A stretch of 64,000 nucleotides of DNA from contig CAZPWT010000042.1 in assembly GCA_964590435.1 (NCBI GenBank), positions 133,804 through 197,803 on the forward strand, read 5' to 3'. The translations under genes were made by a program, and so were the position numbers. This stretch comes from WSZJ01 sp964590435 (GTDB taxonomy: Bacteria > Planctomycetota > MHYJ01 > WSZJ01). The notes under the pieces were generated by a model that worked only from the letters and a program-made list of their open reading frames with translations, ran no database searches and had not been told where the DNA came from. Positions 24,601 to 34,087 of the stretch are shown piece by piece. Within the stretch, counting starts at the first letter, position 1; the number at the start of each line of letters is the position of its first letter.

Positions 24601-24950
24601 TCCATAGCTTCTTCGCGGGCTTCACCGTGTCTCGCTGCCTCCTGCTCCATGTAGCCCTTGATCTGTTCCAACGACTCCCGCAGGACCGCCGAACTCTGGA
24701 GACGACCTGGAGCCTTGTACTCGAGCACAAGAAAGCCGTAGAGGGCGTCCGCTCGCCCGCGCAGCAGGAATGCTTTTTCGTACTGAACTCGCTCTACATC
24801 CACCCCCAGCCTCTTGAATTTGTCCTGCAGGAGTGGCTCGACGCGAAGTTTCAGATCTTCCTCATTCGCCGCGCCCGCGGCAGCAGCGCGAATGTCGGCG
24901 GCCAGACGCTCAGTGTTGATCTTCCAAGGTTCCAGCTTGGCGATTGTCAT
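21675..24950 (-). CDS. Type IIG restriction-modification enzyme (Eco57I-like N6-adenine methylase with nuclease)
   Basis: 1091 residues. A PD-(D/E)xK-like nuclease lies at the N-terminus with Asp68, Glu77 and Lys79 (RADALYGFLVLEYK). A helical linker leads to the methylase: entry NLGEYYTPDWLADY, motif I DPACGSGTF (about 429) and motif IV NPPW (about 625), which indicates N6-adenine methylation. The C-terminal third would carry target recognition (ARLGAYTAPYGVFR, late SILNSSAVREFLYAAK as in TaqI-like C-specificity domains). One polypeptide would both methylate and cut foreign DNA. GC content is clearly lower than in the neighbours, which suggests horizontal transfer. It is first in an operon with the DprA-like gene. 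Confidence 0.92.
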   Translation of the reverse strand: MTIAKLEPWKINTERLAADIRAAAAGAANEEDLKLRVEPLLQDKFKRLGVDVERVQYEKAFLLRGRADALYGFLVLEYKAPGRLQSSAVLRESLEQIKGYMEQEAARHGEAREEAMEKFVGVVLDGQTIAFVRFSKTGQPRALPIALPVERQATLYEDLPGFQTLGPFPIESASIATLLIFARASGRRPLRADTLALIFGPGTDVAQLSMSTLYGLARRIQYQSAPSRPRRFFEEWDRLFGVVYGQDIGRAQAAAQETAAQYKLPGGADLKPLLFCIHTYYAFLMKMIAVELLSLQPGSLSRGYAAELPGLEDNELQDRLTELESGGEFSRKGIDNFLEADFFGWYLDAWTPQVAKVVRELARALADFEPATPRLEPEWTQDLLRNFYEIIVPKNLRHNLGEYYTPDWLADYTIERAGYSGHPDERFLDPACGSGTFLIHAIRKVLDHPESKTRKPGELLASVLKNVVGFDLNPIAVLAARTNYLIATADLIPHLRPISLPVYLCDSVVPLERAPDPKQPLFKEATVVFSTRDHNYVFPVNMKDQKRIDTFTGEIDKAIKADMSPDGFSQRIRKLLTTTPEETRQLVDVYEHIRDLHAKKQNGIWARYIKNAFAPEYIGKFDFVVGNPPWIRWKFLSDEYRKRTLEQWHRYGIFSLKGHAARLGGGEKDFSMLFTYACADRFLKDRGILAFLITETVFKARGGGEGFRRFRLPRERPAQDVPLKMLLMDDMVKLNPFLTASNKTCLFALRRGEETTFPVPVVRWKPLAGVGRIRPAWKRDLVFEKSTREEQVAVPVDPARPESAWQTASKSGIAKFARMKGVNSYTARLGAYTAPYGVFRLRVKQVLPNGQVVVENLVESGDADIRKVTTTIESTLVFPAVNGPQIRRFGISDPFAVLLTQDPSTREPRPIKWMEIHAPNTLAYLRPFEKILLGRGSKPIAELAKKTAFYAMFGVGPYSVAPYRVLWARTTSRMAAVVLSRKSTDWAKREIIGCDDTAFIPVIDRGEAHYLCSILNSSAVREFLYAAKPSGHVAPPSAIKPIAIPKFDPKNPIHLKLAELSEKAHKLAERNGDLNDVDGSIDMIVAKIWKA

Positions 24951-25055
24951 GCGGCAGAATTCCTTCCTTAGGGCGCGAGAGGCGAGGGCGGGATGCTTTC
25001 AGTTCTTTCGCGGGCGGCGTTTTGCGACACGAACTCACCCTGCCTCAACGAATCG

Positions 25056-25078
25056 GACCTGCGCAGTTTGCGCAGGTC
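25056..25078. promoter_or_regulatory. Perfect 10-bp inverted repeat upstream of the RM gene
   Basis: GACCTGCGCA-GTT-TGCGCAGGTC in the 291-bp gap between the restriction-modification gene and the AbiTii-TIR gene. It has no T-tract on either strand, so an operator is more likely than a terminator. I see nothing else clear in this gap. Confidence 0.45.
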
Positions 25079-25241
25079 TGGTGAAATTACACCGAGAAAT
25101 CTGCAGGGACGCGCCAGAAATCGCCTGCTCATTCGCCATCCGTCCAGCCCCCCGGTCCTAGGTCGGATGATTTGCAGGTTGCACTTGTCCGACGCCGAGG
25201 AATCGCCGCTAGGTCGGAGGTTGTCGCTGGCGAAGGGACAT

Positions 25242-26237
25242 CTACTTTCCGACGTCGACAGGAAAGTCCGCCACGTTCTTCCAGCCGTCGATGGCATCGA
25301 CGGCGCAACCAGCGGTTTTCAGCCTGCCGACGAGAGCTTTCTTGGAATCTTCGGAGGACGACATTCGAAGGACGTGGCGTCCGACGAGGTCAGACGGAAT
25401 CATGCAGGCGCCTGCCGAGATCATGATGGTCCTGTCCGGATACTTAGCGAGCGCCATTCCGCACTCGAGAAGGACGTTTTGGCGAGCGCGGGGGTGGAGA
25501 TCTTTTTCCGCTGCCTCCTCGTGTTCATCCCAGAGTTCCTTCCTCAACTGCCCCAGGTCGTCACCGCTGAAAAGCACAACAACGGCCTGCACTTTCCGGA
25601 AAAGCGCGTCGAGCACCTCCCCGACATACGGACTCCCTTTGCCTGCTTCGTTAACGCACTGTTCCCACTCGAGCGGCTGGAGCCCCAGGGCCGTCAGGCT
25701 GTCGAACACGGCTTTGCGAAGGCCAGCGTTCCTGCCGTGAACGACCGCCACGCGTTTGCCGTCCCCGTTCGGCTCGGCGGCGCTCTTGGTGGCGCCTCCC
25801 GCCTTCGCGAAACGCAGCTGCAAACGCTTGAGTCGTCGGACCGCCTCCTGGCGAATCGCGGTCAAAACGCGCGCGATGCTCTTGTCTTCGACTACGAACT
25901 TGACGAGGCCAGGCAGCTTGACTGCAAGCTCGCCGTGCTCCGCCTCCAATTCCTCTAGCTCCGTGACTCCGGCAAGAAGTGGCAGTTCATCATGGTGAAA
26001 GACCGCGGGACTCGTATAGGCCTCACCGTAAATCCAGCGGTACTTCGGAGCCTCGGTGTGGTGCCCGTCGCCCATCTGCTTGGTGGGATACCCGAAGCTC
26101 TCCAGTTCGACCCACTCCCGAAACTCCTGGTCGCCAAGGTCCGGAGAGTCCTGCAGCAGCTTCACGAACAAGTCGTGCATCGAGAGGTCGTCGGCCTCCC
26201 GGAGGAGATCTTCAAGGACTTCAGCGGGGATCGCCAT
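25242..26237 (-). CDS. AbiTii domain - TIR-like nucleotide-binding fusion (probable abortive-infection effector)
   Basis: 331 residues. Residues 1-110 match the AbiTii type (LLREADDLSMHDLFVKLL, EFREWVELESFGYP, KYRWIYGEAY). Residues about 165-331 are a CAP12/TIR-like domain (PF10137): VAVVHGRNAGLRKAVFDSL, LQPLEWEQ, GSPYVGEVLDALF, AVVVLFSGDDLGQLR, ARQNVLLECGMALAKYPDRT, DLVGRHVLRM. Relatives in CBASS and related systems degrade NAD+ when activated, killing the infected cell. The AbiTii part is the likely sensor or oligomerisation module. It starts 28 nt after icd on the same strand, so it may ride on icd transcription. It sits beside the restriction-modification operon in a low-GC island. Confidence 0.85.
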   Translation of the reverse strand: MAIPAEVLEDLLREADDLSMHDLFVKLLQDSPDLGDQEFREWVELESFGYPTKQMGDGHHTEAPKYRWIYGEAYTSPAVFHHDELPLLAGVTELEELEAEHGELAVKLPGLVKFVVEDKSIARVLTAIRQEAVRRLKRLQLRFAKAGGATKSAAEPNGDGKRVAVVHGRNAGLRKAVFDSLTALGLQPLEWEQCVNEAGKGSPYVGEVLDALFRKVQAVVVLFSGDDLGQLRKELWDEHEEAAEKDLHPRARQNVLLECGMALAKYPDRTIMISAGACMIPSDLVGRHVLRMSSSEDSKKALVGRLKTAGCAVDAIDGWKNVADFPVDVGK

Positions 26238-26265
26238 GGCGCTGTCTCGATCGAGTTGCGGGCGA

Positions 26266-27591
<1,326 letters not shown>

Positions 27592-27678
27592 TTATTTCGC
27601 AGTCCTGTGGGTGGCGTGTTGAGTTGATGCTTGAACTGAGGATTTTTGCGCTGCGGGGGCGGTGCGGCAAGCAAATCG

Positions 27679-27897
27679 AGTGGCCAGCGGCGAGCGGCCA
27701 GCGGCCAGTAACGACAAGGGCCAGGCACGGCAGGGGCGAGCAAGGACGGGGTTCCTCCTCACCTGCGCCCGCCGGCAACGTTTGATCGCCGAGGGTCGGT
27801 CGCACTTTCCGGTCTTGCCACGCAGTTCCTGCCTGTCCTCGCCGTTGCCCTTGCAGTTCCTGGCCGCTGGCCGCTGGCCACTCGCCGCTCGCCACTA
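27679..27897. repeat. Inverted heptamer-array element (GGCCAGC unit), non-coding
   Basis: Left arm 27679-27710 consists of GGCCAGC/GGCGAGC/GGCCAGC/GGCCAGT. Right arm 27861-27897 is the same on the other strand (GGCCGCT-type units). The 150 bp between hold no gene, but a second, weaker inverted pair lies inside. It shares its unit and the arm flank (ttgcagttcctg) with the four-helix cassette at 30521-31219. It fills the gap between icd and the metalloprotease gene. Confidence 0.75.
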
Positions 27898-30498
27898 CTC
27901 GACCTCATCCCCCTCGTTCGGCCACATCCGGAACCGCTCCAGCTCCTCCTCCTTGATCCCCGGCACTCGCGCGCGCAGCGCCTTCGCCTTCCTCGGATTC
28001 CCTTCCAGCGCGAGGACCCATACGGCAACGTCCTCGTAGGACACGGGCTTCTTCAGGACTTCCATTGCGGAGAGGTAGGAGTCCATGTCGCCGCGCTGGT
28101 AGGCCAGAAGAGCCATGGCCTCCACGAAGGGCCCGCGCTCCGCGTCCCTGATGACGAACTCGAGCCCCTTCCGCCAGGCGTCAAGCGCATCGTCGTCCTT
28201 CCAGATGTCGGCGTAGTAGTTGCCGAGGCTGAGGTACTCGCTGGCGAAGCGGTACGGTTCCGCCTTGATCTCTCGCAGGTGCTCGAGGTCCCCGAGCTTC
28301 CTCCGGATCAGGTCGTCGGTCGCGGGCTGGCGATAGCCGGGGAGCTGGACGGTGACGGGGTAGGAAGCGGAGAGCTTCTGGCCGCGGAACGTCGCCTTGA
28401 CGTCGACCTGGTAGGTGCCGGGCTTGCGCGGGAGGAGGAGCTTGCCGCCGAAGATGGAGACGAGGGGCGGGTTGGTGTTGCCGACGTGGGCCCAGGAGTG
28501 CTGGGCGCGGCCGTCGACAGTCGCGATGGCGTGAACCCACTGGTACGCGTCGCCGCGCTCCTTCTCGAGCTGTTTGAACCAGCGGTCGGCGACCTCGCGG
28601 AATTTCTTTTTCCCCTCGTCGGTGCTGGCATCCACCCCGGCGGGCGGCACGAATGCGATTTCCAGGTTGAGCTGAGCCATGGGATCGGTGTACGGCTCGC
28701 GCGGCGGGGTCGCGCGGAGCTCGAACGACATCTCGTCGCCCGTCTTCACTTCGGCGGTCACGGTGAGGTCGGGCTGGCCGGTCACGGACAGGTCCACGAC
28801 CCAGACGAGCGCCCCCTCGAGCGCCGACCAATTCCGCAGGCGCACCGGCGCCGCGGCGGTCCCGATCGAGGGATCGCCGGCTTTCGGCTGCATCGGGAAC
28901 ACCACCAGCATCGACTCCCGCGGGTCCCACCGCGCCGCCGTTTTCAACGACACCTCGAGGTCGCCGCCGGCGTTCTCGCCGCGCTTCACCACGAACACCC
29001 GCACGATGTGGAACCCCTCCCCCGCCACCGTTTCCGACCGCTTCGTCACGCGCGAGGCGCCGCTGCCGTCGGGGAGCGTCCATGACGTCGCCTTGTCCGT
29101 CACCACCATGACCTCGCCCGGTGCGCCCAGCGCGCTCCGCACCAGCGGGTCGCCCTTCATCGTGGGAATGTCCTTGAGCCACGCGAAGTGCAGCAGGAAC
29201 TCCGCGTACAGCTCGCGCAGCGTCCGCTTCCGCCCCTGGTTGTCGGGCGTGTCCTGGAGGATGTGGTCGAGGAGGTCGAGCGGGTTGAACGTGCCGCGCC
29301 CCTGGCCGGCGTCCTGCTCGAGCCCGGCCATCTTGAGCCACTGGCCGGTGAAGATCTCGCGGTAGGTGCGCACGATGATCTGGCGACCCGAGTACATCGT
29401 GTCGAGCCAGGCGAAGAAGATGTACGCCGCGTACTGGTGCGGGCTTGCCTCTGTCGAATCCTGGTACGCGTTCAGCGGCAGGTAGCAGAAATCCGGCTTC
29501 AGCCGCACGGTGTTTTTCGACGCGCCCGGTCCCGACACGTTCTCCTGCATCCACGTCGCCGTCGCTTCTTTCAGCCACTCCGTCTTCCCGCGCTGCCAGT
29601 AGTCGCCCGGGAGCGGCGCCTTGAGGCCGGCGACATTGCGGGCGATCGTCCTGAGCTGGAGCATGTGGAAGTACTCGTGCATGAAGATCTCGCCCTGCGT
29701 CCGCTCGTCGTAGCCGAGAAATTTGTCGGAGTTGATCTCGATGGAGTTGGAGCCGGTCGTCACTCCGCCCCACGCAGGGTTCATCGGTTTGAACGTGAAC
29801 GTCACCTGCCCGAGGTCCGCCATGCCGAGTTCGCGGTACGCCTCGTGCACGATCCGCATGATCGCCTTCCCCTTCTCCACCATCGTCTCGGCCCGGTCCA
29901 GCCCGTGCGCCGCGCACCACACGTACTTCGGCGAAACGTCGAGCGTGTCGATCCCGCCCGGGTTTACGGCGGCCTGCAGGACCGGCCCCGCGCCGCTCCC
30001 GGCGGCGTCTCCCGAGCAGAACGGGAAGGCGTGGTCGAGGAGGATCGTCACCGTCGCCGCGTCCAGGTCCACGTTCATCGTGGGGAGGACTTCGCCCATG
30101 CCGTGGTAGGCCAGCACGGCGTAGACGTGGGCGGGTTTCGTCCCGGCAGGGATGCGGGAAGCGTCGATCGGCAGCGTGACCTTGAGCGGCGCGGCGAACG
30201 TCGCCTGCCCGGCCGAGAAGGAGAACGCGTTGCCGGCGGGCTTGTACGAAGAAGGGGTCCCTCCCCGCACTTCGTCGAACCGCACGTCCTGTTCGGCGCC
30301 GAACGCGCCTTTCGGCACTTCGAGCTTCGCCTTGCCGCGCTCGATCGTCGCTCCTTCCGGCCCGACGCGAACCGGAGGCGGCAACTTCGGCGCTTCGGGG
30401 GTGAAAGACGACGAGGAGCTGCTGGAGCCCTTCTCACAGCCGCATCCGGGGAAAAGCGCGAGCAGGGCGAGCGCCGTGGCGGCGAGGAGTTTGCGCAT
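27895..30498 (-). CDS. Lipoprotein zinc metalloprotease with N-terminal ZU5-like domain
   Basis: 867 residues from the ATG at 30498. Signal peptide with lipobox FPGC (about Cys17) followed by a Ser tract. Residues about 40-160 resemble a ZU5-type domain (VGPEGATIERGKAKLEVPKG). The catalytic core has HEYFH (HExxH, about residue 272) and, about 36 residues later, WLKEATATW with a Glu as probable third zinc ligand, the layout of peptidase-MA-like gluzincins. Beta-rich domains and a helical TPR-like end follow (LSLGNYYADIWKDDDALDAW). It probably acts on the outer face of a membrane. A TAGACT hexamer lies 8 nt before the start. The stop codon touches the heptamer-array arm at 27861-27897. Confidence 0.8.
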   Translation of the reverse strand: MRKLLAATALALLALFPGCGCEKGSSSSSSSFTPEAPKLPPPVRVGPEGATIERGKAKLEVPKGAFGAEQDVRFDEVRGGTPSSYKPAGNAFSFSAGQATFAAPLKVTLPIDASRIPAGTKPAHVYAVLAYHGMGEVLPTMNVDLDAATVTILLDHAFPFCSGDAAGSGAGPVLQAAVNPGGIDTLDVSPKYVWCAAHGLDRAETMVEKGKAIMRIVHEAYRELGMADLGQVTFTFKPMNPAWGGVTTGSNSIEINSDKFLGYDERTQGEIFMHEYFHMLQLRTIARNVAGLKAPLPGDYWQRGKTEWLKEATATWMQENVSGPGASKNTVRLKPDFCYLPLNAYQDSTEASPHQYAAYIFFAWLDTMYSGRQIIVRTYREIFTGQWLKMAGLEQDAGQGRGTFNPLDLLDHILQDTPDNQGRKRTLRELYAEFLLHFAWLKDIPTMKGDPLVRSALGAPGEVMVVTDKATSWTLPDGSGASRVTKRSETVAGEGFHIVRVFVVKRGENAGGDLEVSLKTAARWDPRESMLVVFPMQPKAGDPSIGTAAAPVRLRNWSALEGALVWVVDLSVTGQPDLTVTAEVKTGDEMSFELRATPPREPYTDPMAQLNLEIAFVPPAGVDASTDEGKKKFREVADRWFKQLEKERGDAYQWVHAIATVDGRAQHSWAHVGNTNPPLVSIFGGKLLLPRKPGTYQVDVKATFRGQKLSASYPVTVQLPGYRQPATDDLIRRKLGDLEHLREIKAEPYRFASEYLSLGNYYADIWKDDDALDAWRKGLEFVIRDAERGPFVEAMALLAYQRGDMDSYLSAMEVLKKPVSYEDVAVWVLALEGNPRKAKALRARVPGIKEEELERFRMWPNEGDEVE

Positions 30499-30506
30499 GG
30501 GGGCGG

Positions 30507-30512
30507 AGTCTA
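30507..30512 (-). promoter_or_regulatory. -10-like TAGACT (minus strand), 8 nt before ATG
   Basis: Minus-strand TAGACT, 8-nt spacer, then the ATG at 30498. Leaderless pattern. Confidence 0.5.
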
Positions 30513-30618
30513 ACGGAAGAGCGGCGAGCGGCCAGCGGCGAGTGGCCAGCGGCCAGTGGCGAGTGGCACAGGATTGCAGGTTTCTGGGGGCTGGTGGGAA
30601 TATACTCAATAACAGCTC

Positions 30619-30646
30619 TTGACTTGGCCAGTTTGAACGATATAGT
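30619..30646 (+). promoter_or_regulatory. Sigma-70-like promoter of four-helix cassette 1
   Basis: TTGACT, 16-nt spacer, TATAGT, 29 nt before the ATG. This leadered promoter with a -35 is unlike the leaderless pattern of neighbouring chromosomal genes. Confidence 0.6.
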
Positions 30647-30675
30647 TGCTGCCAAACCCCTTCGGGAGAACGGAC

Positions 30676-31071
30676 ATGGCACTTGTTCACGGGTACGAGG
30701 ACCTGGTGGCCTGGAAGAAGGCGGTCGAACTTTGCAGCCCTGTCTACGGACTCGCGAGACAGCTGCCGCGCGACGAGCGATTCGAATTGAGCGCTCAGCT
30801 CCGGCGCGCCATCGTCTCCGTGGCCGCGAACATCGCAGAGGGCGCCGTTCGGCGTGGCCCACGGGAATTTGCCCAGTTCCTCGGGATCGCCCAGGGCAGC
30901 CTGGCCGAAGCGGATACGCTTCTGACGATCGCGGCGAAAGTCGGGATGCTCCCCGTCGAACTGGTCGCACCGGTCCGCAAACAGATCTCCGAGGAACGCC
31001 GGATCCTGTACGGCCTTTCCGAGGCCGTGCATCGACGCATCCCCGTCAACCGCCGCGAATCAGCGGCATGA
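30676..31071 (+). CDS. Four-helix-bundle protein (S23/Avd-like, TIGR02436 type) 1
   Basis: 131 residues from an ATG preceded by GGGAG-like sequence. Four amphipathic helices with the family signature: YEDLVAWKKAVEL, FELSAQLRRAIVSVAANIAE, FAQFLGIAQGSLAEADTLL. Relatives are encoded in 23S rRNA intervening sequences and as the Avd accessory protein of diversity-generating retroelements. They form basic pentamers that bind nucleic acid. No reverse transcriptase or rRNA is nearby, so neither context applies. The gene is enclosed by inverted heptamer arrays, as are the two paralogues at 38621 and 55265. Confidence 0.88.
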   Translation: MALVHGYEDLVAWKKAVELCSPVYGLARQLPRDERFELSAQLRRAIVSVAANIAEGAVRRGPREFAQFLGIAQGSLAEADTLLTIAAKVGMLPVELVAPVRKQISEERRILYGLSEAVHRRIPVNRRESAA

Positions 31072-31257
31072 TCCCTTCCTGCCCATCCCCGTCGTTGCAG
31101 TTCCTGACCGCTGGCCGCTGGCCGCTGGCCGCTGGCCACTGGCCGCTGGCCGCTGGCCTCTGGCCTCTGGCCTCTGGCCGCTGGCCGCTGGCCGCTGGCC
31201 GCTGGCCGCTCGCCTCTCTCGACATTCGGTACATGATTTTTCAAGAGCGGGATTAGC

Positions 31258-34086
31258 ATGTCCGCGATGTCGAGTGAAGCGCGAGCCTGCACGGGGTGCG
31301 GAAAGCCGCTCGAAGCCGCGGCGACGGGGACTCTGTGCGTGAGCTGCAATGCCGCCGTGATCGCGGGGCGCGAAACGGCGCCGAGGCCGCAGGCCGCCGC
31401 GCACCCTTCGACGCCCGCGGCGGTGCCGGCGCCGCGCACACCGGAAATGAAGGACCTGCTGCCGGCCGCGATCGGCGGGCACGAGATCACCGGGATCCTC
31501 GGAAGCGGCGGGATGGGCAAGGTCTACCTTGCGAAGGAACCGATGCTCGGGCGGGAAGTCGCGCTCAAGGTGCTGAAGAAGGACATCGGCGAGCTGCTGC
31601 CGATGCAGGGGCTGCTCGACGAAGCGGTGGTGACGGGGCGGCTCGCGCACCCCGGGATCGTTCCGATCTACCAGGTCGGGCGCGACCCGGCGCACGGGCT
31701 CTGGTACACGATGAAAGTCGTCGAGGGGACGTCGCTCGCCGACATCCTCGCCGACCTGCGCGAGGAAGTTCCCGCCGCGGTCGAGAGGTACACGCTGCCG
31801 GCGCTTCTCGACATCTTCCGCCGGACGTGCGACGCGGTCGCGTTTGCGCACTACCACCTGATCGTGAACCGCGACCTGAAGCCGTCGAACATCATGATTG
31901 GGGAGTTCGGTGAAGTGCTCGTGATGGACTGGGGGCTGGCGCGCGTCGTCGACAAGAATCTCGACAGCCGGCGATTCGAGACCGCCGGGACTTCCCTGCT
32001 GGGCGAAGGCGCGAAGGACCTGCCGAAGGGGTCCGAGGTGCGGATGATCAAGGGGACGCCGGGGTACATGTCGCCGGAGCAGGCGCTGGCGAAGCCCGCG
32101 GGGCCGGCGTCGGACGTGTACGCGCTCGGCGCGATCCTCTACCAGATCCTGACGCTGCGGCTGCCGGTGGACGGGCGGAACGTGCAGGAGCTCATCCAGA
32201 AGACCGTCGCGGGGCAGATCACGCCGCCGGACCGGCGCACCGGCGTGCGCGGCGTGCCGAAAGTCCTCTCGCAGGTCGCGATGAAGGCGCTCAGCCTCGC
32301 GCCGGAGGGACGCTTCGCGGACGCGCGCGAGCTGGCGCGCGAGGTCGAGGCGTACCTCGACGGGCGGATGCCGTGGCAAGTGCGCGAGGAAGGCTGGCAG
32401 TCGGTCTCCGGCGCGTGGGACACGCAGCAGGGGAAGCTGCGCTGCGGCGCGGGGGTGAAGTCGAAGATCTTCCACAAGTACCGGCTCGGCGGGGACGTGA
32501 AGTTCCACGCGACGCTGACGGCGGCGAAGGACGCGGCCGTGACCGACGCGGCGATCTGGCTCGCCGTCCCGACGACCGCTTCCCCCGGCGGGTACATGTT
32601 CCGTTTCGTCACGGGCGAGCCGGGGCGCGTCGAGTTTCACCGGAACGGCGCGCTCGTGGCGCGGCGGGTCGGCGTGCCGCTCAACCCGGGGATCGACCAC
32701 GACCTGCTCGTCGTCCGCGAGGGGCCGCGCGTCCGTTTCGCGGTGGACGGCGTCACGGTGCTCGAGCACCGCGAGGTGTTCCCGATGCGCGGCGACCGCG
32801 TGGCGGTGTCGTCGGATGCGACCGGCGTGGCGCTCGCCGGCGTGAAGCTCGAATCGCACGGCCCGCCGCTCACGCTCGACTTCCTTGCGCTTCCCGACAA
32901 GGTCCACGCGATGGGCCAGCTCAAGGACGCCCGCGCGCTGTACCGCGAAATGGCCGAGGCGCATTCGGATCGCACCGAGGGCGTGATCGCGCGCTACAAG
33001 GCCGCGCAGTGCTCGATCGAGCTCGGCGAAATCCCCGAGGCGCAGGCCGACCTCAAGCTGCTCGCCGGCAGCGGCTACGAGGCGCTCGAGACGCTCGGCC
33101 AGGCGAAGATCCGGCAGAAGGAAGGCAAGGGGAAGGAGATGTGGGCGGTGCTGCTGCACGGGCTCGAGAAGCACCGCGGCGACCCGGCGCGTCTCGAGCT
33201 GCGCGCGATGATCAACGGCATCCTCGAGCAGGCGGAGCGCGAGCCGTCCGCCGCGAAGGAACTTTTCACGCAGTTGCTCACCGTCCCCGGGCTGATGCCG
33301 GCCGAGACCGCCCAGGTCGCGGCGGATTACCTGCGCATGTGGGCCGCCGTCGGGCCCGAGAAAATGCGTCAGGAAGCGCTGGCCCTTCTCGACGCCCACC
33401 GCCAGCGCGTCGAGCTGCGCATGCAGTGCCACGCCGCGCTCGCGCGGCAGGAGCTTCCGAAGGACGCCGCGCCAGCCGCGCGCTCGCAGCTCGAGAAAAC
33501 GCTCGGCCTCGACACGCTGACCGACGACGACCGCGCCCGCATCGTCCTCTGGCTCATGGAGTCGCTCGTCGACGCCGGCAATGTCACAGAGGCGGAAGCG
33601 CTGATGGCGTCCGTCGCGGCGGCGCTCGACCCGGCGAGCGCGGCGACGCACCGGGTGCGGCAGTGGCGCGCGCTGCTGTCGTGCGCCCAGGGGCACTGGT
33701 CCGCGGCCGGCAAGGTCCTCGACACGAAGCCGGTCGCGCCGCCGGGAACGCCGCGCTTCCTCGCGCTGCTGCTCGCGTCGATCGTGAACGCCGCCGGCGC
33801 CGCGACGGCGCGGTCGCTCGCGATGCTTCACGAGCCGAGCCAGCTCGTCCCGGACTGGAAAGCGCCCGCTGACGCGCTGGCCGGCAAGCAACCGATCGCG
33901 ACCTTCATCGGCTGGCTGGACAAGCAGCCCGGCGACCTTCAGCCGCCGCTGGCGCTTGCGGCTGCGCTGTTTGTGGCATCGCGCGGAGACAAGCCGGCGT
34001 GTGAGGCATTAAGGCATCGCGCGGGGTTGGACAAGACGAGCCGGTGCTTGAGTGAGTGGATGGTGAGGGCGAAGAGGTGGGTGTAA
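31258..34086 (+). CDS. Ser/Thr protein kinase with zinc ribbon, glucanase-like and TPR-like domains
   Basis: 942 residues. N-terminal zinc ribbon (CTGCGK...LCVSCN), low-complexity linker, then a Pkn2/PknB-type kinase (about 73-380): glycine loop GILGSGGMGKVYLA, Lys in VALKVL, HRD loop as VNRDLKPSN, DFG as VMDWGLA, and GTPGYMSPEQ. Asn for His and Trp for Phe are tolerated in this group, so it is probably active. Residues about 385-545 look like a LamG/DUF1080-type jelly roll (FRFVTGEPGRVEFHRNGALV). The rest is helical, TPR-like. No membrane helix is clear, so it is probably cytosolic. It follows directly after the right arm of cassette 1. Confidence 0.9.
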   Translation: MSAMSSEARACTGCGKPLEAAATGTLCVSCNAAVIAGRETAPRPQAAAHPSTPAAVPAPRTPEMKDLLPAAIGGHEITGILGSGGMGKVYLAKEPMLGREVALKVLKKDIGELLPMQGLLDEAVVTGRLAHPGIVPIYQVGRDPAHGLWYTMKVVEGTSLADILADLREEVPAAVERYTLPALLDIFRRTCDAVAFAHYHLIVNRDLKPSNIMIGEFGEVLVMDWGLARVVDKNLDSRRFETAGTSLLGEGAKDLPKGSEVRMIKGTPGYMSPEQALAKPAGPASDVYALGAILYQILTLRLPVDGRNVQELIQKTVAGQITPPDRRTGVRGVPKVLSQVAMKALSLAPEGRFADARELAREVEAYLDGRMPWQVREEGWQSVSGAWDTQQGKLRCGAGVKSKIFHKYRLGGDVKFHATLTAAKDAAVTDAAIWLAVPTTASPGGYMFRFVTGEPGRVEFHRNGALVARRVGVPLNPGIDHDLLVVREGPRVRFAVDGVTVLEHREVFPMRGDRVAVSSDATGVALAGVKLESHGPPLTLDFLALPDKVHAMGQLKDARALYREMAEAHSDRTEGVIARYKAAQCSIELGEIPEAQADLKLLAGSGYEALETLGQAKIRQKEGKGKEMWAVLLHGLEKHRGDPARLELRAMINGILEQAEREPSAAKELFTQLLTVPGLMPAETAQVAADYLRMWAAVGPEKMRQEALALLDAHRQRVELRMQCHAALARQELPKDAAPAARSQLEKTLGLDTLTDDDRARIVLWLMESLVDAGNVTEAEALMASVAAALDPASAATHRVRQWRALLSCAQGHWSAAGKVLDTKPVAPPGTPRFLALLLASIVNAAGAATARSLAMLHEPSQLVPDWKAPADALAGKQPIATFIGWLDKQPGDLQPPLALAAALFVASRGDKPACEALRHRAGLDKTSRCLSEWMVRAKRWV

Positions 34087-34087
34087 C

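Larger units (their letters stand above)
30521..31219 (+). mobile_element. Four-helix-bundle cassette 1 with inverted heptamer arms (GGCCAGC unit)
   Basis: Left arm 30521-30568 (GGCGAGC/GGCCAGC/GGCGAGT/GGCCAGC/GGCCAGT/GGCGAGT) and right arm 31105-31219 (about 16 units of the reverse complement, such as CGCTGGC and CTCTGGC) enclose the gene at 30676-31071. The DNA between the left arm and the gene is AT-rich compared with the chromosome and holds a promoter. Mobility is inferred from the recurrence of the same layout, not from target duplications. Confidence 0.6.

Noticed and set aside
24951..25241. Possible small gene between the RM and AbiTii-TIR genes
   Set aside because: Open frames here either lack a start with a ribosome binding site or are antisense extensions of the neighbours. 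Only the palindrome is supported.
30676..31071. Diversity-generating retroelement suggested by the Avd-like protein
   Set aside because: No reverse transcriptase and no template/variable repeat pair within the window. The same holds for the genes at 38621 and 55265.
30676..31071. 23S rRNA intervening sequence
   Set aside because: No rRNA sequence flanks any of the three four-helix genes.
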